This document shows, one piece after another, positions 8,322 to 17,178 of a stretch of DNA of 64,000 nt. Both the position numbers and the translations under genes were made by a program. Under the pieces are notes generated by a model that saw only the letters and a program-made list of their open reading frames with translations, ran no database searches and was not told the DNA's origin. The stretch covers positions 62,001 through 126,000 of the forward strand of contig JAFEDK010000005.1 in assembly GCA_018241665.1 (NCBI GenBank), written 5' to 3'. The stretch comes from Pseudomonadota bacterium (lineage in GTDB: Bacteria > Pseudomonadota > Gammaproteobacteria > Burkholderiales > Rhodocyclaceae). Numbering within the stretch: position 1 is the first letter of the stretch; every line of letters starts with the position of its first letter.

Positions 8322-9163
8322 GCCAGCACCTCGGCGGCACGCCGCACACGGGCCTGGCGGGCAGCGATCTGCGCCACCTCGGAGCCCAGCGCAGCCAAAG
8401 TCGGAAAGTTGAAGTCCCGCTCCAGGCAGGTCGGCAGCGGACCAGTGCGCGCATAGGCAGCGTCGAGCAGCGCCCACACCGGGTCGATCACGTCGGCGCC
8501 ATGGGTGTCGATACGCAGCCCGTCCGGCTCCACATCGTGTCCCGCCACGTGGATGTAGCAGCAGCGCTCCAGCGGCAGCGCGTGCAGGAATGCGTAGGGG
8601 TCGAAGCCGAAGTTGGCGGCATTGACGAGGATGTTATTCACATCCAGGTGCAGCCGGCAGCCGGCCTCCTCCACCACTGCGCGGATGAAGTCCGCCTCGC
8701 CCATCTCGGCCCCGGGTGGCGCCACGTAGAACGAGGCGTTCTCGATGCCGATGGCCATGCCCAGCGCCTCCTGGACCTGGCGGATACGCCCGGCGACCCA
8801 GCGCACCGCCTCGCCGGTACACGGCAACGGCAGCAGTTCGTAGAGCTGGCCGGCGTCGCCGCACCAGGACAGGTGTTCGGTGTACAGGCCGATGCCATGC
8901 TCGGCCATGAAGCCGCGGATGCGCGCCAGCAGTTCCCTGTCGAGGGGCTGCGGGCCGCCGAGATTCAGGGACAGCCCGTGGCAGACGAAGGGGAAACGCT
9001 CGGTGAAGGCGCGCAGCTGGCGTGCCGAACGGCCGCCCATGCCGGCCCAGTTCTCCGGTGCCAGCTCAAAAAAGTCCACCGCATCGGGCACACCGGCTTC
9101 CATCTCGGCCAGCAGTTCGCGGCGAAAGCCGAGCCCGGCCCCATCGGGCATGCGTCCTGGCAT
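8318..9163 (-). CDS. bufB: MNIO-family (DUF692) RiPP-modifying iron oxygenase
   Basis: 281 residues with a TIM-barrel DUF692 signature. Candidate metal ligands are seen at CHGLSLNLG, EHLSW, IENASFY, HLDVNN, IHVAGH, DTHG and ERDFNFP. Multinuclear non-haem iron enzymes of this family convert cysteine residues of precursor peptides into oxazolone/thioamide or thiooxazole groups that bind copper (MbnB, HvfB and BufB are characterised relatives). It follows the precursor gene by 60 bases and overlaps the DUF2063 gene by 4 bases, matching the usual order. The start has GAGGATT-type spacing to a purine-rich site. Confidence 0.9.
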   Translation of the reverse strand: MPGRMPDGAGLGFRRELLAEMEAGVPDAVDFFELAPENWAGMGGRSARQLRAFTERFPFVCHGLSLNLGGPQPLDRELLARIRGFMAEHGIGLYTEHLSWCGDAGQLYELLPLPCTGEAVRWVAGRIRQVQEALGMAIGIENASFYVAPPGAEMGEADFIRAVVEEAGCRLHLDVNNILVNAANFGFDPYAFLHALPLERCCYIHVAGHDVEPDGLRIDTHGADVIDPVWALLDAAYARTGPLPTCLERDFNFPTLAALGSEVAQIAARQARVRRAAEVLA

Positions 9164-9223
9164 GTCGAATCCTCCCGCCTGTGCCGGAGCCGGGCCTTTG
9201 CCCGCCCCGGCCGTTCCGCTCGA

Positions 9224-9523
9224 TTACTTCTTCTTGTCGGCGCCGCAGCTACCGTCGCCCTTCTTGTCCGCGCCACAGGAACCATCGGCCTTCTTGTCCA
9301 TGGCCATCTTTTCATCCATCTTCTTGTCGGCCTTGTGGGCGGGCTTCTTGGCGGCAGCCTTCTTATCCCCGCCACACTTGCCATCCTGCATCTTGGTATC
9401 GGCCTGGGCCAGCTGGTAGCCCCCTTCCAGCGGCTTGGCTGCGAAGGGGTTGTCGGCGGCATGGGCAACACCAAAGGCGACGGACGCGGCCAGCGCAGCG
9501 GTTACGGCGGAAGTCTTCTTCAT
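9224..9523 (-). CDS. Secreted, lysine-rich, cysteine-motif RiPP precursor (bufferin/HvfA-like)
   Basis: 99 residues from the ATG at 9523, seven bases after AAGGAG (a GTG at 9526 is too close). A Sec signal peptide covers about residues 1-22 (MKKTSAVTAALAASVAFG, cleaved near AHA-AD). The mature part is almost only K, A, D, G and M with three cysteines, one in DGKCGGDKK and two in the repeated DGSCGADKK. DGKCG resembles the EGKCG motif modified by MNIO enzymes in HvfA-like copper-binding peptides. It is the first gene of the operon with the MNIO enzyme, DUF2063 protein, ECF sigma and anti-sigma. A periplasmic copper (or other soft metal) buffering role is inferred. Confidence 0.85.
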   Translation of the reverse strand: MKKTSAVTAALAASVAFGVAHAADNPFAAKPLEGGYQLAQADTKMQDGKCGGDKKAAAKKPAHKADKKMDEKMAMDKKADGSCGADKKGDGSCGADKKK

Positions 9524-9600
9524 CACGGATCTCCTTGAGGGGTTGAACAGCCCTGCCGGACGCCGGCATGGCAGTCCGGATTATCAGGTGCTGGCGATTG

Positions 9601-9627
9601 GACGGGAATGCCCCCGGTGTTCTTACA
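9601..9627 (-). promoter_or_regulatory. Possible ECF-sigma promoter of the RiPP operon
   Basis: On the minus strand TGTAAG (9627-9622) and CGTC (9604-9601) are separated by 17 bases, about 78 bases upstream of the precursor start. Many ECF promoters have an AAC/TAA-type -35 and a CGTC/CGAA -10 box with 16-17 bases between. This would give autoregulation by the operon's own sigma factor. It is only one site, so support is limited. Confidence 0.35.
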
Positions 9628-9699
9628 TGCCCGATGAAAAAATTTCACCGTGCTGCACGGCCAGCCTGCTGTAGGGGCGAATCTGTGAGGGGAGAATCT

Positions 9700-9766
9700 G
9701 TGGGGGCGAATTCATTCGCCCGCGGTGGTCGATCAAGGGATAGAGGGCGAATGAATTCGCCCCCAC
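9700..9766. repeat. REPIN-like element, copy 1
   Basis: Two 22-base arms, 9700-9721 (core GGCGAATTCATTCGCC) and its reverse complement at 9745-9766, flank a 23-base spacer beginning GCGGTGGTCGATCAA. Just to the left, 9671-9699, are two shortened and decayed arm starts (GGGGCGAATCTGTG). It occupies the gap between the RiPP operon and the AhpD-like gene. Confidence 0.9.
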
Positions 9767-9803
9767 GGGGAGACGTCCTGTCCTGCAAACTCCGGCCACC
9801 CCA

Positions 9804-9829
9804 CAAAAAAACGCCGGCAAAAGCCGGCG
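9804..9829 (-). terminator. Terminator of the AhpD-like gene
   Basis: CGCCGGC (9812-9818) and GCCGGCG (9823-9829) form a 7-bp GC stem with an AAAA loop, and on the minus strand a run of seven T follows (9811-9805). It lies 55 bases after the stop of the leftward AhpD-like gene, a classical factor-independent terminator. Confidence 0.85.
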
Positions 9830-9884
9830 ACGAAAGGGCCGGACTAGCGGCCGAGAGGGATAGGGGAAAAGAGGCGCCGGGCGC

Positions 9885-10466
9885 TCAGCTCTTCGGCAGG
9901 CGGCCCATCAGGTAGAACTCGTCGTTGGGGCGCAGGGAAATCAGGTTGGCGAGCCGGTTGCTCATCGCGAAGAAGGCGGTGATCGCGCCGATGTCCCAGA
10001 TCGCCTCGTCGTCGAAGCCGTGGGCCTTGACGGCCGCGATGTCCGCATCGCCGACGGTGGCCGCATCGAGGGACAGCTTCAGCGCGAAGTCGAGCATGGC
10101 CTGCTGGCGCGGGCTGATCTCGGCCTTGCGGTAGTTGGTGGCCAGCTGGTCGGCAACGCGCGGGTTCTTGGCGCGGATGCGCAGGATCGCCCCGTGGGCA
10201 ACCACACAGTACAGGCACTGGTTGGCACCGGAAGTGGCGACGACGATCATCTCCCGCTCGGCCTTGCTGAGGCCGACGTCCTTCTCCATCAGCGCGTCGT
10301 GGTAGGCGAAGAAGGCACGGAATTCCTCCGGACGGTGGGCCAGCGCGAGGAACACGTTGGGCACGAAACCGGCTTTTTCCTGCACGGCGAGGATGCGGTC
10401 ACGCACGTCCTCGGGCAGGTCGGCGAGTTCGGGAACGGGGTAGCGGCTGATCGGCAGATCGGACAT
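9885..10466 (-). CDS. Peroxidase-related (AhpD/CMD-like) protein
   Basis: 193 residues of the carboxymuconolactone-decarboxylase/AhpD fold. The catalytic stretch GANQCLYCVVAHGAILR (about residues 79-95) has the C-x-x-C-x-x-x-H motif of alkylhydroperoxidase D-like proteins, and the whole length fits the 'uncharacterised peroxidase-related enzyme' family. It probably reduces peroxides with the CxxC pair. It is a single gene with its own terminator, divergent from the cyclophilin-like gene. The physiological substrate is unknown. Confidence 0.88.
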   Translation of the reverse strand: MSDLPISRYPVPELADLPEDVRDRILAVQEKAGFVPNVFLALAHRPEEFRAFFAYHDALMEKDVGLSKAEREMIVVATSGANQCLYCVVAHGAILRIRAKNPRVADQLATNYRKAEISPRQQAMLDFALKLSLDAATVGDADIAAVKAHGFDDEAIWDIGAITAFFAMSNRLANLISLRPNDEFYLMGRLPKS

Positions 10467-10715
10467 GGCTTGTCTCCTGGAATCTTGTTATGTCATGGCG
10501 TTGAATGCACGCAGCCAGTGTAGCCGGCCCGCCACGCCCCGTAGCGCGGGCCTGAGCAGATCGTCGGAAAGTACAAACGAGTTGGCCGAAAGCGCATGAC
10601 GGGCGCTGCCGGGCCGATACCGGCGGTATGCACAGAAGTGCCGCCCACGGCGCTTATCGCCACTGCCCGCCTCCCCTAAGATCAGCCCGACAGCATCGAC
10701 ACAAGGAGCATGGCC

Positions 10716-11066
10716 ATGCGCATCCGGATTGCCTGGGACCACGGGGAAGTCTTCGCCCGCCTCGACGACACGCCGGGCGCCCGCGCGATGCTGGCGGCGC
10801 TGCCACTGCAATCCACCGCGGCAAGCCGCGGCGACGAACTCGTCCTCAGCGTTCCGCTGCGCGTCCACGCTGGCGGCAAGACCCGTGACGACCTGGAGCC
10901 GGGCACCGTGTGCTACTGGCCGGCCGGCGCATCCATCGCCCTGCCCTTCGGCTCGTCGGCGGTCCACCACGACAGCGGCTGCCAGGTGCTCGGCCGCCTG
11001 GAGGACGACCCGCGCCTGCTGCGCCAGGTGCGTAGCGGCCACCTGCTGACGGTGACGCTGGCCTGA
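10716..11066 (+). CDS. Cyclophilin-like fold protein (TM1367/DUF3830-type)
   Basis: 116 residues beginning MRIRIAWDHGEVFARLDDTPGARAMLAALP, with GTVCYWPAGASIALPFGSS in the middle. This is the small cyclophilin-like beta-barrel found in TM1367 and related proteins, which lack proline-isomerase residues. The second of two nearby ATGs is chosen because AAGGAG ends seven bases upstream; the ATG at 10710 lies only one base after it. No operon partner is present (the next gene converges). Function unknown; a second protein of this general fold is encoded at 17229-17666. Confidence 0.72.
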   Translation: MRIRIAWDHGEVFARLDDTPGARAMLAALPLQSTAASRGDELVLSVPLRVHAGGKTRDDLEPGTVCYWPAGASIALPFGSSAVHHDSGCQVLGRLEDDPRLLRQVRSGHLLTVTLA

Positions 11067-11091
11067 TGAGCGCGCTGCCACGGAGCGGCCC

Positions 11092-11997
11092 TCAGCGTTC
11101 CCAGTAACCCGGCTCGGCATAGATGCGCTTCAGGTAGTCCATGAAGACGCGCACCTTGGCCGGCAGGTAGCGCTGCTGCGGATAGACGGCCTGGATCGCG
11201 TAAGCCGGCGCGGCGAAGTCGTCGAGCACGGTAACCAGTTCGCCGCGCTTCAGCTCGCCCTCGATCTCCCAGGTGGACCGCCAGCCGATGCCGAGGCCCT
11301 GCTTGACCCAGCTGTAGAGCAACTCGCCGTCGTTGCAGTCGAGGTTGCCGCTGACCTTCACCGCCACCATCTTCCCGTCCTGCAGGAAGGACCAGCCGCG
11401 CTGCTGGCCGCCCTGCAGGTTGAAGGCCAGGCAGTTGTGGTGCGCCAGGTCGTCCAGCGTCTGCGGCACCCCGTGGCGCTCGAAATAGGCCGGCGTACCG
11501 CACACCACGCGCCGGTTGCCGGCCAGCTTCACCGCCACGTAGTTCGGGTCGGTCACCTCGCCGATGCGGATCGACATGTCGTAGCCCTCGCGCACCAGGT
11601 CCACCACGCTGTCGGTCAGGTTGAAGGACAGCTTGAGGTCCGGGTACAAGGCCTGGAAGGCCGGCCCGTGGGGCGCCACGTGGCGCCGCCCGAAGGCCGC
11701 CGGCGCCGACACCACCAGGTGGCCGCGCACCGTGTTGCGGCCAGCGGTGATCGCCGACTCCACGTCGTCGAAGTCCTTGAGCAGCTGGCGCGCCTGTTCG
11801 AGAAAGCGCTCGCCCAGCTCGGTGAGGTGCAGGCCGCGCGTCGAGCGGTGCATCAGCTTGACGCCGAGGCGCCCCTCCAGCGCGTCGAGGCGCCGCCCCA
11901 TGACCACCGGCGTGACCTGCTCGACCAGCGCTGCCGCCGCGAAGCTGCCCTTTTCCGCCACCAGCACGAAGCTGCGCAGCTCGGTATAACGATCCAT
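11092..11997 (-). CDS. LysR-family transcriptional regulator
   Basis: 301 residues from MDRYTELRSFVLVAEKGSFAAAA; AAGGAG lies eight bases upstream of this ATG, favouring it over one seven codons earlier. The N-terminal winged helix has the LysR form with RLDALEGRLGVKLMHRSTRGLHLTELGERF. The C-terminal part is a periplasmic-binding-type effector domain (LVREGYDMSIRIGEVTDPN, typical of the aminocyclopropane/toluene-type CrgA subgroup). It lies 27 bases downstream of a chemoreceptor gene on the same strand and could be co-transcribed. Target unknown. Confidence 0.88.
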   Translation of the reverse strand: MDRYTELRSFVLVAEKGSFAAAALVEQVTPVVMGRRLDALEGRLGVKLMHRSTRGLHLTELGERFLEQARQLLKDFDDVESAITAGRNTVRGHLVVSAPAAFGRRHVAPHGPAFQALYPDLKLSFNLTDSVVDLVREGYDMSIRIGEVTDPNYVAVKLAGNRRVVCGTPAYFERHGVPQTLDDLAHHNCLAFNLQGGQQRGWSFLQDGKMVAVKVSGNLDCNDGELLYSWVKQGLGIGWRSTWEIEGELKRGELVTVLDDFAAPAYAIQAVYPQQRYLPAKVRVFMDYLKRIYAEPGYWER

Positions 11998-12024
11998 CCT
12001 GAATTCTCCTTGTCGCACTGCCGC

Positions 12025-13809
12025 TCAGTCGCCCACCACCGGCCAGCCGCGCGGGTCGAAGCCGTAGCGCAGCGCGCCCCAGTGGCGGCCGCCCACGCGC
12101 AGCGGCAGCGCCACCTCGGTGAGGATGTCGCCGTTGTCACGGGTGTAGGTGCGCACCACGAAGGGCTTGTCGGTCTGGCGGGCCACGGCCAGCGCGTCCG
12201 GGGTGTCGAACAGGCGCTTGTGACGGCTGCGTTCACCATCCACCGCCAGGTCGCCGCAGGCCGGATGGGAATGGCAGCGGTTGTGGGTCGGCGCATAACC
12301 GTTGCGATCCACCAGCACGCAGAAGCGCCCCCACTCGAAACGCGCCAGCACCCGGTCGAGCACCGCCTGCAGCGGCGCCTCCAGGGCCAGGTCGTAGCCG
12401 GTGTGGTACTGGCGCGGATCGGTTCCGGCAATCGGCCGGTACACCTGGTCGAACACGTCGATGCCGCGCGCGGCGGCTCCTTCGAGGATCGCCGCCAGCT
12501 CGCCCGCGGCCGGCTGCAGGGTGTTGATGACCTCGTGGAACTCGCCCTCGCCGACGACGAAGCGCAGGATGATCTCCTGGATCTTGCCCGAGGCCTGGTC
12601 GAGCTCGCCGGCCACCACCTCGCTGTGTTGCAGGCGCTCGCTGACCTGCTGGCTGAGGGCGTCGATCTCGCCGATGTTGCGATGGACCGTGCGGTTGCTG
12701 TCGGCGAAGCGCTCCAGCGTCGCGGCAACACTGCCGAGGGTCCGCGCGGTGCTGTCGAAATCCCCCATCAGCACCGCGAAATTGGCGGCAGCCTTGTCCA
12801 TCACGTCGCGGGTCAGGCCGATGTCGTCGGTGATCCGGGCCGTCTCGCTCCGGGTGCTGTCCACCAGGCCCAGCATGCCGTCGATGTTGCGCGAGATCTC
12901 CTCGGACGCCTGCCGGGAGCGCTCCGCCAGCCCACGCACCTCGTCCGCCACCACCGAGAAGCCGCGCCCCGCCTCGCCGGCCCGCGCCGCCTCGATGGAG
13001 GCATTGAGGGCCAGCAGGTTGGTCTGCTCGGCGATCCCGCGGATCAGCGCGACGATGGCCTGGATGCTCTCCGAGCGGGCGCTCAGGTCGGCCACCGTGT
13101 GGTTGAAGCACCCGACCCGCAGGCTGACTTCATTGACGCGGCGGGCCGCCTCTTCCAGCTCGTCGTTGGAGCTGCGCGCCAGCTCCAGGTTGGCCAGGGT
13201 CACGCCGGCGATGCGCTGGGTCTCGGCGCTGACCTCGCTGATGCCCAGCGTGGTCGCACTGCTGGCCTCGCGCACCTGCTCGGCGAGGCGGTCCTGCCGC
13301 TGCGCGCTGGCCGCCGACTGGCCCAGGTTGCGGCGGGTCAGCGCGGTATCCATGCCGATGCGGAAGGTCATCAGGCGGACGTTGTTGAGCAGGTGGCGCA
13401 TCTTGCGCAGGAAGCGGTTGTAGGCCTCGGCCAGCTCGCGCAGTTCGTCGTGGGTGCTGGCCGGCAGATCCCGCGATAGGTTGCCGACGCCGGCGCCGAT
13501 CTGCTCGAAGATGTCGATCACCGCGCGCACCGGCCGCACGATGAGGAAGCGGAAGTACCACACCGAGAAGGCCACGTAGGCCACCGAGGCGAGGAGGAGC
13601 GCCACGTTCCACCCCAGCAGCCCGTCGAGGGCCGCGCTGGCCTGCCCGTCCCCGCCTGGCAGGCCGCGCAGCTGCTCGCGGGTCCGCCAGGTCAGCGCCA
13701 GCAGCACGAGCTGGAAGCCGCACACCAGGAACAGGCTGCAGAACTTGCGGGTGAGGGAATTCCACACCACCCGCTCGCTCAGTTCATAGAGCCGGAAGAA
13801 GGCCTTCAT
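12025..13809 (-). CDS. Methyl-accepting chemotaxis protein with a C-terminal cytoplasmic sensory domain
   Basis: 594 residues. Two membrane helices lie at about residues 24-42 and 68-90 with only a 25-residue periplasmic loop, so the ligand is not sensed there. A HAMP-like region follows, then the signalling domain with the hairpin tip [23 protein letters not shown] near 265. After the signalling domain comes about 140 residues ([51 protein letters not shown]), a module that resembles a single Cache/PAS-like sensor. Placing the sensor after the signalling domain is unusual but known in betaproteobacterial receptors of this type. Confidence 0.9.
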   Translation of the reverse strand: MKAFFRLYELSERVVWNSLTRKFCSLFLVCGFQLVLLALTWRTREQLRGLPGGDGQASAALDGLLGWNVALLLASVAYVAFSVWYFRFLIVRPVRAVIDIFEQIGAGVGNLSRDLPASTHDELRELAEAYNRFLRKMRHLLNNVRLMTFRIGMDTALTRRNLGQSAASAQRQDRLAEQVREASSATTLGISEVSAETQRIAGVTLANLELARSSNDELEEAARRVNEVSLRVGCFNHTVADLSARSESIQAIVALIRGIAEQTNLLALNASIEAARAGEAGRGFSVVADEVRGLAERSRQASEEISRNIDGMLGLVDSTRSETARITDDIGLTRDVMDKAAANFAVLMGDFDSTARTLGSVAATLERFADSNRTVHRNIGEIDALSQQVSERLQHSEVVAGELDQASGKIQEIILRFVVGEGEFHEVINTLQPAAGELAAILEGAAARGIDVFDQVYRPIAGTDPRQYHTGYDLALEAPLQAVLDRVLARFEWGRFCVLVDRNGYAPTHNRCHSHPACGDLAVDGERSRHKRLFDTPDALAVARQTDKPFVVRTYTRDNGDILTEVALPLRVGGRHWGALRYGFDPRGWPVVGD

Positions 13810-13816
13810 GCCCCGC

Positions 13817-15241
13817 TCAGGCCCCCGGCACGCGGGCCACGTGCAGCAGGTTGGTGCTGCCCTGCTGGCCGAAGGGCAGGCCGGCGATGACCACCACCGT
13901 GTCGCCCGGCTGGGCCACCGCCTCGCGCAGGGCCGCGGCGGTGGCGTGCTCGATCATCTCGACCACGTCATGCACCTCGTCGAAGGGCACCGGATGCACG
14001 CCCCAGGCAATGGCCAGGCGGCGCGCCGTGGCCTGCCGCGGGGTCAGCGCCAGGATCGGCGTCACCGGGCGCTCCCGGCTGGCGCGCAGGGCACTGAAGC
14101 CGGAGCTGGTGAAGGCCACCGTGGCGGCCGGTTCGAGCAGGCCGGCGACGCGGCGCAGCGCGCAGCAGATGGCGTCCGGCGTGGTCGCCGCAGCCGGCGT
14201 GTGGCTGGCCTCCAGCTCGCCGCGCCAGGCCGGGTCCTGCTCCACCTCGCCGATGATGCGGTCCATGATAGCCACCGCCTCTACCGGGTACTGGCCGGAG
14301 GCCGACTCGGCAGACAGCATCACCGCGTCGGCGCCTTCATACACCGCGGTGGCCACGTCGGAGGCTTCGGCGCGGGTCGGCACCGGGGCGGTGATCATCG
14401 ATTCGAGCATCTGCGTCGCCACCACCACCGGCCGGCCGGCGGCCCGCGCGGCGCGCACGATGCGCCGCTGCAGCACCGGCACCTGCTGGGGCGGCAGCTC
14501 GACGCCCAGGTCGCCACGGGCCACCATCACGCCGTCGGCCAGCGCGACGATGTCGTCCAGATGCTCGATGGCGGCCGGCTTCTCCAGCTTGGCCATGATC
14601 CACGCCTTGTCGCCGATCAGCTCGCGGGCCTCGCGGATGTCCTCGGGGCGTTGCACGAAGGACAGCGCAACCCAATCGACGCCCATTTCCAGGCCGAAGG
14701 CCAGGTCGGCCCGGTCCTTGGCGGTGAGCGGCGAGATCGGCAGCACGACGCCGGGCACATTGACGCCCTTGCGGTCGGACAGCGGGCCGCCGACCAGCAC
14801 GGTGGTCTCGGCGTGGTCCGGCCCGAAGCTGTCCACCCGCAGGCGCAGCTTGCCGTCGTCGAGCAGCAGCTCGGTGCCGGCCTCCAGCGCGGCGAAGATC
14901 TCCGGGTGCGGCAGGCCGGCGCGGGTCGCGTCGCCATCGGCCGGGTCCAGGTCGAGGCGGAACGGCTGGCCGGCTTCGAGCAGCACCTTGCCGCCGGCGA
15001 TGCGGCCGACGCGCAGCTTGGGGCCCTGCAGGTCCATCAGCACGCCGATCGGGCGGCCGCGCTCGGCCTCCACCTGGCGGATCAGCTTGAGGCGTTCGGC
15101 GTGATCGGCATGGCTGCCGTGGCTGAAGTTGAGACGGAAGACATCGGCACCGGCATCGAAAAGTTCGCGGATGCGCGCCAGCGTCGAGCTGGACGGGCCG
15201 AGGGTGGCGAGGATGCGGGAACGGCGGGCGCGCTTCATCAT
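13817..15241 (-). CDS. pyk: Pyruvate kinase
   Basis: 474 residues starting [20 protein letters not shown]; the ATG overlaps the stop of the upstream GlcG-like gene (ATGA), which sets the start. Typical sites are [30 protein letters not shown] (catalytic Lys), [14 protein letters not shown] and ATQMLESMI. It converts phosphoenolpyruvate and ADP to pyruvate and ATP. Its location at the end of the gcl-hyi-glxR-glycerate-kinase run shows it serves the glyoxylate branch, completing glycerate to pyruvate with the enolase at 21938. It is probably an extra copy beside a housekeeping pyruvate kinase. Confidence 0.93.
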   Translation of the reverse strand: MMKRARRSRILATLGPSSSTLARIRELFDAGADVFRLNFSHGSHADHAERLKLIRQVEAERGRPIGVLMDLQGPKLRVGRIAGGKVLLEAGQPFRLDLDPADGDATRAGLPHPEIFAALEAGTELLLDDGKLRLRVDSFGPDHAETTVLVGGPLSDRKGVNVPGVVLPISPLTAKDRADLAFGLEMGVDWVALSFVQRPEDIREARELIGDKAWIMAKLEKPAAIEHLDDIVALADGVMVARGDLGVELPPQQVPVLQRRIVRAARAAGRPVVVATQMLESMITAPVPTRAEASDVATAVYEGADAVMLSAESASGQYPVEAVAIMDRIIGEVEQDPAWRGELEASHTPAAATTPDAICCALRRVAGLLEPAATVAFTSSGFSALRASRERPVTPILALTPRQATARRLAIAWGVHPVPFDEVHDVVEMIEHATAAALREAVAQPGDTVVVIAGLPFGQQGSTNLLHVARVPGA

Positions 15242-15645
15242 GCCACCTCCGCCAACGCGGCAACCCCGGCGCGGGCCACCTGGGCGTCCTCGCCGGCCTT
15301 CACGCCGGACACGCCGACGGCGCCGACGATCACCCCATCCACGACGATCGGTTCGCCGCCTTCCAGTGGCACCACCGGCATCGCCAGGGCGGCGATGCGG
15401 CCGTTGTTCACCATGTCCTCGAAGGCCTTGCTGGGCTTGCCGGTGAGCACGCAGGTGCGGGCCTTTTCCGGCGCCACGGCGGCGCTCATCAGCGGCGCGC
15501 CGTCCATGCGCTGCAGCCACAGGGCGTGGCCGCCGCCATCGCAGACGGCGATGCTGACCGCCCAGCCCTGGGCCTGCGCCTCGGCCTCGGCGGCCGCGGC
15601 AATACGCTTCACGTCGTCGAGCGTGAGTGCCTTGATGTTCTTCAT
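15238..15645 (-). CDS. GlcG/HbpS-family (DUF336) protein
   Basis: 135 residues from MKNIKALTLDDVKRIAAAAEAEA; a strong AAAGAGGAG site lies upstream. The family signature is seen in VAVCDGGGHALWLQRMDGAP-like sequence, KARTCVLTGKPSKAFEDM and GVIVGAVGVSGVKAGEDAQVARAG. GlcG-like proteins accompany glycolate/glyoxylate genes; related HbpS binds haem. It sits between glycerate kinase and pyruvate kinase and is translationally coupled to the latter. The biochemical role is unknown; an accessory role in glyoxylate metabolism is inferred from neighbours. Confidence 0.88.
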   Translation of the reverse strand: MKNIKALTLDDVKRIAAAAEAEAQAQGWAVSIAVCDGGGHALWLQRMDGAPLMSAAVAPEKARTCVLTGKPSKAFEDMVNNGRIAALAMPVVPLEGGEPIVVDGVIVGAVGVSGVKAGEDAQVARAGVAALAEVA

Positions 15646-15716
15646 GTGTGTCTCCTCTTTATCGTTTGGTGTGCTGCTGTGGGGGCCATGGCTCCCCACT
15701 GTGCTTCATCCGTATC

Positions 15717-15783
15717 GTGGGGGCGAATTCATTCGCCCGCGGACTTCATTCAACCGACTGAGGGCGAATGAATTCGCCCCCAC
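15717..15783. repeat. REPIN-like element, copy 2
   Basis: Arms at 15717-15738 and 15762-15783 are identical to copy 1 and enclose a 23-base spacer beginning GCGGACTTCATTCAACC. It lies between the glycerate kinase and GlcG-like genes inside a co-directional gene run, so it would be transcribed as a hairpin between them. Confidence 0.9.
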
Positions 15784-15804
15784 AGGGGTCCAGTTATCCC
15801 CGGC

Positions 15805-17070
15805 TCAGCCGACCAGAATTGCCCGGAAGTCATTCACGTTGGTGAGGGTCGGGCCGGTGATCAGCGAATCGCCGAGAGCCTCGAAAAAGCCGTGGCCGTC
15901 GTTGTTGTCGAGGCTGTCGCGGGGGCGGATGCCCGCTGCCCAGGCCCGTTCGAGCGTGTCGGGGAAGGCCAACGCGCCGGCGATCTCCTCCAGCCCGTCC
16001 ACGCCGTCCGTGTCGCCGGCCACCGCGTGGATGCCGGACGCCCCGTCAAGGGCCACCGCCAGGGACAGCAGGAACTCCACGTTGCGCCCGCCGCGCCCGT
16101 TGCCACGCACTGTGACGGTGGTTTCGCCGCCGGACAGCAGCACGCAGGGCGCCGCGATGGGCTGGCCGTGGCGCTTCACCTGCAACGCGATGGCGGCCAT
16201 CACCTTGCCCACGTCGCGGGCCTCGCCCTCGATGCTGTCGCCGAGCAGCAGCGGCGTCACGCCGGCGGCGCGGGCCACGTCGGCGGCGGCTTCCAGGGCC
16301 ATCTGCGGGGTTGCGATGAGGTGCGTGGACACGCCCGCCAGGCGCGGATCACCCGGCTTCACGGTCTCGCCGGCACCGCTCTCCAGCAGCGCGCGGGCGC
16401 CGGCCGGCAGCTCGATGCCGTAGCGGCGGACGATCTCCAGCGCGCCGGCGCAACTCGTCGGGTCGGCCACCGTGGGCCCGGAGGCGATGTCCATCGGGTT
16501 GTCGCCGGGCACGTCGGAGATCAGCAGGTTCACCACCCGTGCCGGATGGCAGGCCGCCGCCAGCCGACCGCCCTTGATCGCCGAGAGATGGCGGCGCACG
16601 CAGTTCATCTCGGAGATGGTGGCGCCGGACTTGAGCAGCGCCCGGTTGATGGCCTGCTTGTCCTCCAGCGTGACGCCATCGCCGGGCAGCGGCAGCAGCG
16701 CCGAACCGCCCCCCGAGATCAGGCAGATCACCAGGTCGTCGGCGCTCAGGCCGCGCACCAGTTCGAGCATCCGCGCGGCCGCCTCGCGCCCCGCCGCGTC
16801 GGGCACCGGGTGGGCCGCCTCGACGATCTCGATGCGCTCACAGGGCACCGCGTAGCCGTAGCGGGTGACCACCAGGCCGGACAGCGGGCCCGGCCAGTGG
16901 CGCTCCAGCGCCTGGGCCATCGCCGCCGACGCCTTGCCGGCACCGATGACGAGGGTCCGCCCCTTGGGCGGCTCGGGCAGGAAGCGGGGAATGCAATGCT
17001 CCGGCTGGGCAGCGTTCACCGCAGCGGTGAACATTGCCGTCAGGAGGTCGCGGGGGCTGGAAATGCTCAT
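15805..17070 (-). CDS. Glycerate 2-kinase (MOFRL/TtuD family)
   Basis: 421 residues. The N-terminal kinase region holds LVIGAGKASAAMAQALE, VPDAAGREAAARML, LICLISGGGSALLPLP-like sequence, MNCVRRHLSAIKGGRLA and LLISDVPGDNPMDIASGPTVADPT. The C-terminal MOFRL domain holds LLSGGETTVTVRGNGRGGRNVEFLLS and DTDGVDG. Members of this family (GckA/TtuD, once called hydroxypyruvate reductase) phosphorylate D-glycerate at C2, giving 2-phosphoglycerate. That product is the substrate of enolase, which explains why an enolase and a pyruvate kinase are encoded nearby. Confidence 0.92.
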   Translation of the reverse strand: MSISSPRDLLTAMFTAAVNAAQPEHCIPRFLPEPPKGRTLVIGAGKASAAMAQALERHWPGPLSGLVVTRYGYAVPCERIEIVEAAHPVPDAAGREAAARMLELVRGLSADDLVICLISGGGSALLPLPGDGVTLEDKQAINRALLKSGATISEMNCVRRHLSAIKGGRLAAACHPARVVNLLISDVPGDNPMDIASGPTVADPTSCAGALEIVRRYGIELPAGARALLESGAGETVKPGDPRLAGVSTHLIATPQMALEAAADVARAAGVTPLLLGDSIEGEARDVGKVMAAIALQVKRHGQPIAAPCVLLSGGETTVTVRGNGRGGRNVEFLLSLAVALDGASGIHAVAGDTDGVDGLEEIAGALAFPDTLERAWAAGIRPRDSLDNNDGHGFFEALGDSLITGPTLTNVNDFRAILVG

Positions 17071-17148
17071 CGGTTCAATCCTTGTAATGCGTTGGCGAGA
17101 ATGGTCATGACCCGTGCTTTAGGCTGAGGCAAGCCTGTGGGGTTGGCC

Positions 17149-17178
17149 CTGTGGGGGCGAATGAATTCGCCCCCACAG
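17149..17178. repeat. REP-like single palindrome
   Basis: A 30-base near-perfect palindrome, CTGTGGGGGCGAA joined to its inverse around a short centre, equals one REP arm folded back on itself without the 23-base spacer. It lies in the gap between the glycerate kinase start and the DUF3830 gene stop. Confidence 0.85.

Noticed and set aside
9671-9766. CRISPR-like array of GGCGAATTC repeats
   Set aside because: Arms are inverted rather than direct repeats, the spacer is the same at all sites, and copies are scattered; this is REP/REPIN structure. No cas genes are present.
15717-15783. REP hairpins as ordinary transcription terminators
   Set aside because: No T-tracts follow, several sit inside co-directional gene runs, and the sequence is conserved beyond what pairing requires. 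They may still affect transcripts.
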